64,000 nucleotides of DNA from Torreya grandis. Its lineage: Eukaryota; Streptophyta; Pinopsida; Cupressales; Taxaceae. Below the pieces are notes generated by a model that was not told the DNA's origin, searched no databases, and saw only the letters and a list, made by a program, of their open reading frames with translations. Both the position numbers and the translations under genes were made by a program. Position 1 is the first letter of the stretch; each line of letters starts with the position of its first letter. The stretch spans positions 1,501,001 to 1,565,000 of the forward strand of contig JARHVA010004229.1 of the NCBI GenBank assembly GCA_037957365.1, written 5' to 3'. This document shows, piece after piece, positions 12,014 to 23,500 of the stretch.

Positions 12014-12338
12014 TGCTATGCCCCCAACCTATCACATGTATGAGGATAGTATTAGCTAACTTGTGGCTTACTTATCCTTCTTTTATGTTATATTACATTT
12101 ATATATTCTCTATTTTGATTAGTAGGTCAGCCTATGGAGTAACCATGGCCTAGATAGACTATATATAGGAGGTAGTGGGTAATCATTTATCATCATATTA
12201 TGAATTCTGCTCTTATTAATGCTTGTGTAGGTTGCACCCTCAAAGTGGCTTATATATTATCATATATTTGGATATATTTCAGTCATATTTGGATATAACT
12301 CTGTTATTATACTTAATTCTTGAAGTAATTTCATTACA
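12014..12338 (+). repeat. 5' LTR of the chromovirus
   Basis: It begins TGCTATG and ends TTACA, matching 17200-17524 over its whole length. A clear TATA box, CTATATATAG at 12159-12168, is conserved exactly in the other LTR (17345-17354), so the start of transcription is expected some 30 bp downstream. Confidence 0.95.
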
Positions 12339-12340
12339 AG

Positions 12341-12352
12341 TGGTATCAGAGC
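12341..12352 (+). other. Primer-binding site, initiator-Met tRNA type
   Basis: TGGTATCAGAGC, two bases after the LTR end. This is the standard initiator-methionine tRNA primer site of many plant LTR retrotransposons, where minus-strand DNA synthesis begins. Confidence 0.95.
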
Positions 12353-12794
12353 TGGGATTTGGGCAATCTTGTGGGCAAAACACTAAATTTTTAAATTTTG
12401 AGATATATAAAAATGGTTGCAAATTTCTCTAAAAAATTTTTAATGGTGGTGATAAATAATCAAATTAAACTTCCATTAAAATTTTAGCTCATTTAGCTCT
12501 ATTTTAAAAAAGTTGTAATTTTTAATGGTTTACCATAAAATTGCTCTAAAGTGCATAATTCAAAGAATTTCTCAGATTTATTTACATTTTTGGAAAGCCT
12601 AGAAAAATTTGGATATGGTATGTTCTTTGTATATTTTGATTTGAGGCCAAAATAATTCCAAAATCACTTGGTCATAGTTGGGTCAAAAGTGCCAATAAGG
12701 GTCAACATCGTAAAACCCTTTTATGGCAGGCCCACAAACTCAGGGCTAAGGAAAGGGTGCTGAAACTCTAGGTAAAACTCATAAAAAGGAAGAG
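12353..12794 (+). other. Leader of the chromovirus, no feature recognised
   Basis: About 440 bp of AT-rich untranslated leader between primer site and gag. I see no conserved structure or coding frame. Confidence 0.6.
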
Positions 12795-13850
12795 ATGGAG
12801 TAATAAGGGGGATGTACTAGACACTTTGTACCAGGGTTTTTTGACATAGATCACAAAGTGAGCTAGCTTGACTATAATGTGCAAGGCATTCAAAGTGAGG
12901 TGGAAGACATACAATCTAATATGCAATCCATACAAGATAGTTTTGGATATATCATGATGGATTTGAACATTAATCAATAAAATCATCAAGCTGACTCTAT
13001 TGCAAAAACCCACTAGGGTAGTTCTCCTAACCAGTCTAATTCAAATCTAACTCCATGGCCACAAAGGAACCTATTACCAAAGGTGGATATGCACAAATTT
13101 GATGGAAAAGATCCACTCAATTAGATCAACCAAATGGAGAGTTTTTTGACCTACATCAGATTTCAGGTGGATAGAAGGTTACCATGGCATCCTTGTATCT
13201 TGAACCTGATCAATTCATTTGGTATTGATGGTTGTGTGCTCAAAAGATAAAGATGACTCTCAGTGTCACCTAGTCAATTTTTATAGAGGAGCTACAATTA
13301 CACTATGGCAATAGTGTGATAGAGAATTACTTTAGCCAATTGGAAAAATTATGACAAACTGGCTATGTCAAGGATTATATTCATCATTTTTAGAACCTGT
13401 CCTTATGTGTGCAGATAATTTTTGAAGCAAACTTGAATGACCTATTTTTGGGTGGACTCAAGGACCACATTCAACATGAGGTACACATGTTTAATCCACT
13501 TAAGATCTATGATTCTATTATCATGGCACGTAGAGCTGAGGAAAAATTCATAGCCAATAAGAAGTAGCCATTCACTCACTTCAAAGATCGTAGCATATTA
13601 TCACCAACATTTCCTCCACCTACTAGATTTACCCCTCATCAAATTAAAGAGAAGCGTGCAAAATGATTATGTTTTAGTTGTGATAGCAAGTGGAGTAAAG
13701 GACATAGATGTGATCAGAAGTTATTATACATTGAGGGACCAAATGAAGATGAAGTAAATGATGCCTCTAATGATGATGAGGAAGATATAGAGGAGGTACT
13801 TGAAGATTCCCAACCTATAATCTCTTGTCATGCACTTGCAGGTATTAACA
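12795..13850 (+). pseudogene. gag remnant with CCHC-type zinc knuckle (chromovirus)
   Basis: Gag probably starts at the ATG at 12795. A coiled-coil-like N-terminal part is followed by the PKVDMHKFDGKDP block (about 13076-13114), typical of chromovirus gag, then a broken central region with several frame changes. The zinc knuckle is at 13670-13711: C-F-S-C, a Trp, then G-H-R-C, the chromovirus arrangement. An acidic linker leads to the protease. Gag assembles the particle and the knuckle binds RNA. Confidence 0.78.
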
Positions 13851-13854
13851 CTCC

Positions 13855-14230
13855 ACAAACTCTTAAGGTGGTGGGTTTCCTCAAGAAATAGAAGGCGACA
13901 GTGTTGATTGATTTAGGGAGCACACATAACTTTATAAACCATAAGTTGGCCACTCGATTGAACTATTTCATCTACCCAACACCAAAATTTCAAGTCATGA
14001 TTGCAGATGGTGGCACAATTAATTATTCAGACAAATGTCATAGTATTAAGCTTACTATGGGTGGGTAAAATCTTGATTCTCCTATGTTTGCTATTCCCAT
14101 GGGTAACATAGACATTGTTTTAGGAGTCCAATGGCTCACAACCTTAGGTACCATTGAGATGAACTTCTAAGAACTATTCATGCACTTTCATTCTGAAGGT
14201 AAGAAAATTAAACTACATGGATTACATGCA
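13855..14230 (+). pseudogene. Aspartic protease remnant (chromovirus)
   Basis: TVLIDLGSTHNFINHKLA at about 13901-13954 is the protease active-site region. The expected D-S-G reads D-L-G at 13910-13918, so the catalytic triad is altered. The second half is recognisable by the IDIVLGVQWLTTLG block near 14110-14150. It would process Gag-Pol. Confidence 0.8.
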
Positions 14231-14394
14231 AAATCTCCATAATTTATTAATTCACATCAAATGATCAAGATGCTAAAAAAGGGGTAGAGGGAATTATTGC
14301 ATGATTATGCTCCATAGAAGTTCAACCCACATAGGTATCTACACATCCTGGTCTACAAATAATTCTTGAGGACCACTCATCTATTTTTGGGGCC

Positions 14395-15160
14395 ATGCCA
14401 AAAGGACTACCACCAAAAAGAGAACATGATCATGCCATTCAACTAATTCCAAGTAGTCAACCACCAAATATCAAACCATATAGATATCCATATGCACAAA
14501 AGAGTGAAATTGAAAAGATGGTCCATGATATGTTGGAGGTAGGGATCATCAAGTATAGCCAAAGTGCATATTCATCACTAATGGTCATGGTGCAAAAGAA
14601 TGATGACACATGGAGGATGTGCCTAGATTATAAGGAACTCAACAAGTACACCATCAAAGATAAGTTTCCTATTCTAGTAATTGATGATTTAACTTGATGA
14701 GTTACATGGTGCTAATTATTTCACAAAATTGGATCTTCGCTTGGGGTACCATCAAATTAGAATCAAGGATGAAGATGTTCATAAAACTACTTTTATAACA
14801 CATGAGGGCCATTATGACTTTTTGGTAATGCCCTTTGGTCTTACAAATGCACCATCTACTTTTTAGAGCTTGATGAACACTATTTTTAGGCCTTTTTTAA
14901 GGAATTTTGTGCTAGTTTTCTTTGATGATATATTTATTTATAGTCAAACATGGGAAGCACATCTGCAACATGTGAAATAGGTGTTGATAGTTTTGGAAAA
15001 GCACCAACTTTATGTGAAGCCATCTAAATGTGATTTTAGAGTATAGGAGGTAGAGTACCTCAGTCACATTGTTTCCCATGAAGGTGTCAAAGTTGATCCC
15101 TAGAAGATCAAAGTGATAATGGAATGGCCATGCCAAAAACTCTCAAAATCCTTTAAGGGT
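14395..15160 (+). pseudogene. Reverse transcriptase remnant (chromovirus), catalytic FFDD intact
   Basis: Open from 14395 to 14697: GLPPKREHDHAIQLIPSSQP, PYRYPYAQKSEIEKMV, SSLMVMVQKNDDTWRMCLDY and KELNKYTIKDKFPI are classic chromovirus RT blocks. A single extra base near 14690 shifts frame, after which [26 protein letters not shown] and the catalytic F-F-D-D (14918-14929) follow. Another frameshift near 15125 precedes the connection region. RT makes cDNA from element RNA. The catalytic residues survive but the reading frame does not. Confidence 0.9.
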
Positions 15161-15192
15161 TCCTTAGACTAACATGTTAATATAGAAGATTT

Positions 15193-15810
15193 GTGAAAGG
15201 TTATGGAAGCATAACAGCTCCACTCATTACATTGCTAACTAAGGATGCTTTCCATTGGAATGTTGATGCCACTAAAGCATTTGAGAAACTAAAAGTAACC
15301 ATGTGCACCACTCTAGTTTTGGCTACTCTAGACTTCTCACAGACATTCACTGTTGAAGTGATGCTTCTGGGTTTGGATTGGGGGTAGTACTAATGTAGGG
15401 AGGAAGACCCATTACATTTGAAAGTCATAAATTCAAAGGTAAGTATCTACAAAAACCTATCTATGAGAAATAAATGATGGCTATTCTTCATGCAGTTAAA
15501 CAATGGAGGCCTTATCTGATAGGTAGACACTTTAAGGTGAAAACGGATCATGATAGTCTCAAATACTTTTTGGAGCAAAGATTATCATCTGAGGAACAAT
15601 AAAAATGGGTAACCCAAATTTTGGGTTATGATTTTGAAATCATCTACAAGAAGGGTAAAGATAATGTAGTAGCAGATGCACTATCTAGATGGGATGCATC
15701 CATAGAAGCATTACTTTATGCAATGCCCATGTTACAAGTAGATTGGGTGGATGAAGCTAGGTTAGAATGGGAGCAAGACAAGGATACACAAGTTCTAATC
15801 TAGAATCTCC
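15193..15810 (+). pseudogene. RNase H remnant (chromovirus)
   Basis: Open pieces at 15193-15387 and 15621-15803 bracket the domain. ITAPLITLLTKDAFHW leads in, then TLDFSQTFTVE, a frame change near 15366, and GRHFKVKTDHDSLKYFLEQR with DNVVADALSR at about 15660-15690, where the conserved Asp before ALSR is kept. Stops at TAA or TAG occur at expected Gln codons. Confidence 0.85.
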
Positions 15811-15829
15811 AACAAGGTAATTTATCCTC

Positions 15830-16800
15830 TGAAAAATTTGAATGGAAAGGTAATGTCCTATAGTATAAGGGTAGGTTATACTTGTGCAAAAATTCAGAGC
15901 TTAAGCATAAGATTCTTGTAGAGTTGCATGCATCTCTAATTGGGGGACACTCAGGGTTGTTAAAAACTTATCATATAATTAAGAAATAATTATATTGGGA
16001 AGGACTCAAGGGAGATGTACAAAAGTTTGTTGAAGAATGCTTGATATGCCAATAGAATAAAGGTGAAATAGTTAAGACCTCAGGTCTATTACAACCGTTA
16101 GCAATTTCTAGTCAAAGGTGGGAAGAGGTTTCCATGGATTTCATCACTAGGTTGCCTTGTTCTGAAGGTAAGAATGTTATTTTGGTCATTGTGGATAGGC
16201 TTACAAAATATGCCCATTTTTTTTGCTCTCTCACACCCATTTTCATCAAGTAATGTAGCAGCTATTTTTATGGAAGTAGTTCTCAAATTACATGGAACCC
16301 AAAAAATAATTGTAAGTGATCATAATCCTATATTCACTAGTAATTTTTAGACTAAACTATTTTCTTGTTTGTGTACTCAGCTAGCTCATAGCTCATCTTA
16401 CCACCCCAAATTTGATGGACAAATTGAAGTGGTTAATAAATGTTTAGAGGGTTATCTCCATTGTTTTGTATCAGATAAACAAGAACATTGGGTTAAATGG
16501 CTACCACTTGTAGAATGGTGGTATAACACATTTTTCCATACCTCTTCTAAAATGTCTTAATTTCTAGCACTATATTGTTACCATCCACCTTACATCACTT
16601 TTTCATTAAAGGTCCACACTAAGGTTTGAGATGTGGAAGAGCACATTCAACATAAACAAGAGGTTTTGTCTAGTTTGAGAGAGAATTTGGCCTTAACACA
16701 AAATAGGATGAAGCAAAAAGTAGATCAACACTATAGTGAGTGAAATTTTGAGGTGAGTGACTGGGTATTTGTTTATTTACAGCCTTACAAGTAGATGTCC
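15830..16800 (+). pseudogene. Integrase remnant (chromovirus) with H2C2 and D,D,E residues
   Basis: The zinc-binding region is visible (ELHASLIGGHSG near 15921-15956 and CLICQ near 16039-16053). The core has SMDFITRLP (about 16132-16158), then after a frameshift near 16220 an IVSDHNPIF block (about 16311-16337) and DGQIEVVNKCLEGYL (about 16415-16459), so all three acidic positions can be placed. The C-terminal part, LPLVEWWYNTFFHTSSKMS, is open to 16560. Integrase joins cDNA to the target; in chromoviruses the chromodomain that follows steers target choice. Confidence 0.87.
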
Positions 16801-16829
16801 TTGAAGCAATAGAAAAAGACAACAAACTT

Positions 16830-17157
16830 GCTCCTAACTATTATGGCCCTTATCAGGTTCTACAAAAAATTGGAAGTGTGGCTTACAAGCTCGAGTTACC
16901 TCATTCATCTCACATATACCCAGTATTTCATGTTTCCTATTTAAAGAAGGTCATTGGATAGAAAGTTTCCACCCAAACAAAGCTCCTAAAACTAGATGAA
17001 GAAGGACAAGTCATTTTGGAACTAGAGAAGATCCTCCAAACACGTACTAAGAGGTTGATAAATAGAGATATTAGGGAATATTTGATCAAGTGGAAAAACT
17101 AGAGCAGTGAAGATGCAACTTGGGAAGGTGAAGATTTTCTACAACAACATCCATAGT
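16830..17157 (+). pseudogene. Integrase C-terminus and chromodomain (chromovirus)
   Basis: After a frame change near 16812 the frame reads [16 protein letters not shown], then [16 protein letters not shown], and a chromodomain from about 17010: EKILQTRTKRLINRDI, REYLIKWKN, a TAG where Gln is expected, and SSEDATWEGEDFL. The two Trp of the fold are kept. Chromodomains bind methylated histone tails and bias insertion to heterochromatin, which fits this copy lying inside a satellite. The frame ends near 17157, just before the polypurine tract. Confidence 0.9.
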
Positions 17158-17185
17158 TGTTCAACATTGAGGACAACGTTGGTTT

Positions 17186-17199
17186 GAAGGGGAAGGGCA
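17186..17199 (+). other. Polypurine tract of the chromovirus
   Basis: GAAGGGGAAGGGCA directly precedes the 3' LTR start TGCTATG. This is the primer for plus-strand DNA synthesis. Confidence 0.93.
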
Positions 17200-17524
17200 T
17201 GCTATGACCCTAACCTATCACATGTATGAGGATAGTATTAGCCAACTTGTTGCTTATTTATCCTTCTTTGATGTTATATTACATTTATCTATGCTTTCTT
17301 TTGATTAGTAGGTCAGCCTATGGAGTAACCTTGGCCTAGATAGACTATATATAGGAGGTAGTGGGTAATCATTTATCATCATATTGTGAATTCTACTCTT
17401 ATTGAAGCTTGTGGAGGTTTCCCCCTCGAAGTGGCTTATCTATTATCATATATTTGGATATATTTCAGTCGTATTTGAATATAATTCTGCTATTATACTT
17501 AATTCTTGAAGTAATTTCATTATA
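17200..17524 (+). repeat. 3' LTR of the chromovirus
   Basis: 325 bp, colinear with the 5' LTR. It starts TGCTATG and ends TTATA (the terminal CA mutated to TA). The TATA box is at 17345-17354. Confidence 0.95.
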
Positions 17525-20500
17525 GTTATCAAATTTTTATTGGTGATATGAATTAAGTCTTGGAATGATAACTCAACAAACTTAACTAAAAATATGAAAC
17601 ACCCAAAAATTTTCCTAAATTTTTCTAAGTGTTTTGAATTTTTTCATGCAATGACATTGGTATGGTATACCCAACTGAAAATATGTAATACCTAAAATAT
17701 TTTACAAATTTTTCCTAGTTTGGTGAACTATCTCTTATAACATCATCAATATAGGAAATCTAACACAAAATATGAAAAACCCTAAATATTTTTCAAATTT
17801 GACCTAGTGTTGTGAATGGCACAAACAAAGACATTGGTATGATAAACCTCACTCAAAATATTAAACATCCCAAATATTTCTAAAATCTATCCCAATGTTG
17901 TGAAGTATGATGCACAATGACATTTGTATGAGAAACCTGACTCAAAATATGCAAAATCCCACATGTTTCCAAACTTTTTCCTAGTGTTTCAAATTACGAC
18001 TCATAATGACATTGATACAATAAACTTGACTAAAAATGCAACACCTAAATGTTTATAAAATTTGTCTCATTGTTTTTAAGTACACCACACAACATTATTA
18101 GTATAACAAACCTTACTGATAGTATGTAATGCCCTAATTATTTGAGAATTTTTTCCTAATTTTGTGAACCATACCACATAATGACATTGGTATAGGAAAC
18201 TTGACTAAAAATATGAAATGACCCAAATATTTTAAAACTTTGACCTAGTGTTGTGAAAAATACCATGTAATGACAAAGGTATAATAAACATGACTCCAAA
18301 TATACAACACCTAAAATATTTCAAAAATTTATCCTTGTGTTGTGAATTATGTCATGCAATGACATTGTTATGGGAAACTTCACTAACAATATACAAGAAC
18401 TAAAATATTTACAAAATTTATGCTAGTGTTTCAAGTTTCATTACATAATGAAATTGGTATAACAAACTTGACCCAATATAAAACACCCAAAATATTTCCA
18501 AAAATTGTCCCAATGGTGTGAGTTGTGTCTTACAAAGATATTGGTATGGAATAATTAACTCAAAATATGTAACTCACAAAATATTTATAAATTTTATCCT
18601 AGCATTATAAGTTTTGTCACACTACAACATTGGTATGGGAAACATGACTCAAAATATGCAAAAACCAAAATATTTTTTAAAATTATCCTAATGTTACAAA
18701 ATATACCACATAATGAAATTGGTATAGGAAACTCTACTCAAAACATGAAACACCTAAAATATATTTTAAATTGGTCCCAATGTTGTGAATTACACCACAT
18801 GTTGACATTGGTATGGGAAACTTGACTCAAAATATGTAACACCCCAAATATTTCAAAAATATGTCCCAATGTTGTGAATTATGTAGTGCAATGGCATTGG
18901 TACAAGGAACCTAACTCAAAATATGTAACATCCCAAATATTTATGAAATTTTTCCAAGTGTGGTGACTTTCACCACATAAAAATATTAGTATAAGAAACC
19001 TAACTCAAAATATGAAACACCCCAAATATTTCAAAATTTTATCCTGGTGTTGTGAATTATGACATGCAATGACATTGGTACATAAAACCTGACACAAAAT
19101 ATGAAAGAACCTAAATATTTATAAAAAGTTTCCTAGTGTATTTAATTATGTTATGCAACAATATCATCACATGAAACCCAACTCAAAATATAAAAGACAT
19201 TGAATATGTTTGAAAACTATCCCAATGTTGTGAATTTCACCACATAATGACATTGGTATAAGAAACCCAACTTAACATATTCAATAGCCCAAATATTTTT
19301 GAAATTTGTCCTTGTGTTATGAATTTTACCACACATTGACATTGGTATGAGAAACCTAAGTTACAATATGTGAAATTCTAAATGTTTTCCAAGTTTATCT
19401 TAGTGTTGTAAATTACATTAAAAAATGACATTGGTATGACAAACCCAACTCACAATATGCAACACCCATGTTGTCAATTTCCTAATCAAATGACATTGGC
19501 ATGAGAAAAATGACTCAAAATATGTAATACCCCATATATTTCAAAAAAAGATCTAGTGTTGCAAATTATGATGTTTAATGAGATTAGTACGGGAAACCTA
19601 ACATAAAATTTGTAACACCCCAAATAATTATGTAATTTCTCTTATTATTGTGAATTATGGCACAAATGACATTGGTATGGGAAACCAAACACAGAATATA
19701 AAACACTCTAATTATTTTATAAATTTATCATAGTGTTATAAATTGTGCCACATATTGACACTGGTAGGTGAAACTAGACTCAAAATATTTAACACACCAA
19801 ATACTTTCAAAATTTGTTCCAATGTTGGAAAATGCACCACACAATGACATTGGTATTGGAAAATTGACTAAAAACATGAAAAACCTCATATATTTTTGAA
19901 ATTTTTATAATGTTGAGAATTGTATAGGACAATGACAATTGTATGGGAAAATAGACTCAAATATGCAAAATCCCAAATATTTTCGAAATTTATCCCAATG
20001 TTGTGAATTATTCCATGATGACATTAGTACAAGAAACCTAGCTCAAAATATGAAACACCCAAAATATTTTAAAAATTTGTCCTAATATTGTGAATTTCAC
20101 TACACAACCATATTGTTATAGGAAACCTGACTCAAAATATGCAACACCCCAAATATTTTTAAAATTTGTCTGAGTGTTGTCAAAATTGGTGGGCAATGAC
20201 ATTGGTTTGGGAAACCCTACTCAAAATATTCAACACCTTTTTTTTTGGTTAATTTGTCATATTATTGTGAATGGCACCCTAAAAGACATTAGCATGAGAA
20301 ACCCCACTCAAAATTTACAATGCCCTAAGTATTTTTAAAATTTGTCCCAAAGTTGCAAACTAAGACATGCAATGACATTAGTACAAGAAAAAAAACTAGA
20401 AACATGTAACACCAAAAATATTTCTCAAACTTATTTTAGTTTTTTGAATTACATCATGTAGTGACATTAGTATAGGAAACCTGAGTTAAAATATGCAACA

Positions 20501-23500
20501 CACTAAATATTTGTAAACATTATTCTATTATTTTTAATTACACTACACAACAACATTCCTATGGGAAACTTGACTCAAAATATGTAATACCCTAAATATT
20601 TTAAAAAAAAATCTCACTATTGAAAACTACACAACACAATGACATTCATATATGAAACATGAATCAAACTATACAACACCCTACATATATCCAAAATTTG
20701 TCACAAATTTATGAATTATGTCATTTAATGACATTTATATGGGAAGTGAGACTTCAAATATGTAACAGCCAATTTTTTTTAATTTTTTCCTAGTGTTTCA
20801 AATTTCATCACACAACATTGGTACAAGGAACCTGACTAAAAATATACAAAAACAAAAATATTTCAAAACTATCACATATTGTTCTAAATTACATCATATA
20901 ATGACACTAGTATGGGAAACCCAAATCAAAATATGTAACATCCCAAATATATCTAGATTTTATCCCAGTGCTGCAAATTATGTCATGCAACAACATTGGT
21001 ATGGGAAACTTGACTCAAAAAATGTAATGATTAATTTTTTTTTTAATTTTTATCTTAGAGTTAAAAATTTCACCACATAATGACATTAGTATGGGAAATA
21101 GACTAAATATATGCATAACACCAAATATTTTTGATATTTGTCCCAATTTTTTGAATTACATGACATGACATTGAAGGGAAAAAAACTAACTTAAAATATG
21201 TAACATCCCAAATACTTTTGAAATTTTTCCATGTTGTGAATTGTACAGTGCAAAAACATTGGTATGGGAAACTCAACCCCATTTTACAACACCCAAAATA
21301 TTTCCAAATTTTGTCCTAGTGTTCCAAATTATGATGAACAATGACACTGGTATCAGAAACCTAACTCAAAATATGTAACACCTCAAATATTTTGGATTTT
21401 ATCTTAGTGTTACTAATTACATAATAAAGACATTTTTATGGGAAAAAATGACTCAAAATATGCAAAATATCAAATATTTCCAAAATTTATCCTAATGTTA
21501 CACATTGTACTACATAAAGACATTGGTATGTGAACTCTAACTCAAAATATGCAAAAAATCATTTTTTTTGAAATTTCTCCCAATGTTACGAATTGTGTCA
21601 TGTAATGACATTGTATAGGAATCCCAACCCAAAATATGTAACACCACAAATATTATTGAAATTTATCCTAGTATTGTAAACTATGCCATAAAATGACATC
21701 GATATAAGGACCCTGACTTAAAATATGCAACACCCCAAATATTTTTGTAATTTATCCTAGTGTTATGAATTGTGCCAAAAATTGAAATTGGTATAATAAA
21801 CCTAATTCAAAATATATAACACCCTATTTTTTTAAAAAATTCGTCCTAGTGTTATGAATTGTGATTTGCAACTACATTAGTATGGGAAAATTGACTTAGA
21901 ATATAAAACAACCCAAATATTTCCAAAATGTGTCCCACTACTATGAATTGTAATACACAATGACATTGGTATGATAAACCCAACATAAAATATGCAACAC
22001 CCAAAATATTTCATTAATTTACCCCATTATTGTGAATTATGTTGCATAATGACATTGGTAGGGGAAACCTAACTCAAAATATGGAACACACAAAATAATT
22101 TAGAAAAAATTGCTAATTTTAAAAATTGTACCACATAATGACATTGCTACAAGAAACTTGACTCAAAATATGCAACACCAAAAATATTTATGAAAATTGT
22201 CTTAGTGTTTTGAATTACACATGGCAATGAAATTAGTAGGGGAAAATTAACTCAAAATATTCAACACCAAAAATATATTAAAATAGTTTTCTCATGTTGA
22301 AAATTATACCATGTAATGACATTAGTATAGGAAATCTAACTCAAAATATGCAACACCCCAAATATTTTTTAAATTTGTCCTAGTGTTATGAATTGCAATG
22401 TGAAATGACATTGGTAAATGAAACTTGACTCAAAATTGAAAAAAACCCTAGATATTTATCAAATTTTCCCTAGTGTTGTAAATTGTGTCATGGAATGAAA
22501 TTAGTATGGGAAACCTAACTCTAAATATGCAACACCCTAAATATTTCTAATTTTTTTCCCAATGTTGTAAATTATGTCACATGATGACACTAGTATGGAA
22601 AACCCAACCAAAAAATGCAACACCCCAAATATTTGTCAAATTTTTCCTTGTGTTGCTTATTACATCATGTAATGAAATTGGTATGGGAAATATGAGTCAA
22701 AACATGCAACAACCCAAATATTTTTGAAATTTGTTCTAATGTTGATAATAACACCTAACAAAGACATTGGTATGAGAAACCCCTTGAAAAATATATAACA
22801 CCCCAAAAATTACTAATTTTTTTTTTTAGAGTTGTGAAATGTGATGTATAATAGCATCGGTATGGGAGAACTAACTCAAAATATACAACACCCTAAAATG
22901 TTCTTGAGATTTGTCCTGGTGTTATAAATTGCATTGCACAATGAATTAGTATAGGAGACATGACTCAAAATATGTAGAAACCCAAATATATAAAATTTGT
23001 CTTTGGATTAAAAATTGAACTATATAAAAACATGGTATAATAAATTTGACTAAAAATATGTAACCCCCAAAGAATTTCCAAAATTTGTTCTAGTTTTATG
23101 AGCCACACAACACAACAAAATTGGTATGGGAAACATAACTCAAAATATGTAACACCCCAAATATTTTAAAAGTTTTTCCTATTGTTTTAAACCACCATAT
23201 GTGAGGAAATTGATATGCAAAACATGACTCAAAATATGCAACACCTGAAATATTTCCAAAATTTGTCCAAGTTTTGTGAATTGTGTTATTCAATGACTTT
23301 GTTATATGAAACATGACTTAAAATATGCAACACCAAAAAAATTACAAAACTTTTACGAGTGTTCAAAATCACATTACATAATGACATTGGTACAATAAAC
23401 CTAACTCAAAATATATAAAACCTAAAATATTTTAAAATGTGTCTCATTGTTTAAAATTGTATTGTACAATGACATTGATATGGTAAACCTAACTCAAAAT

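Larger units (their letters stand above)
12014..17524 (+). mobile_element. Compact Ty3/gypsy chromovirus (5.5 kb) inserted in the satellite
   Basis: Two 325-bp LTRs (12014-12338, 17200-17524) without indels, an iMet-type primer site, gag with zinc knuckle, protease, RT, RNase H, integrase, chromodomain and polypurine tract are all in order. LTR differences number about 25 of 325 by eye. Satellite sequence resumes on the right close to the monomer position where it stops on the left. Flanking pentamers are CTTAC and GTTAT, at best a decayed target duplication. Small size and short LTRs suggest a Reina-like lineage; this is a guess from architecture. Several frameshifts and about 16 stops in pol make it non-functional, although the RT FFDD box is intact. 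Confidence 0.95.
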
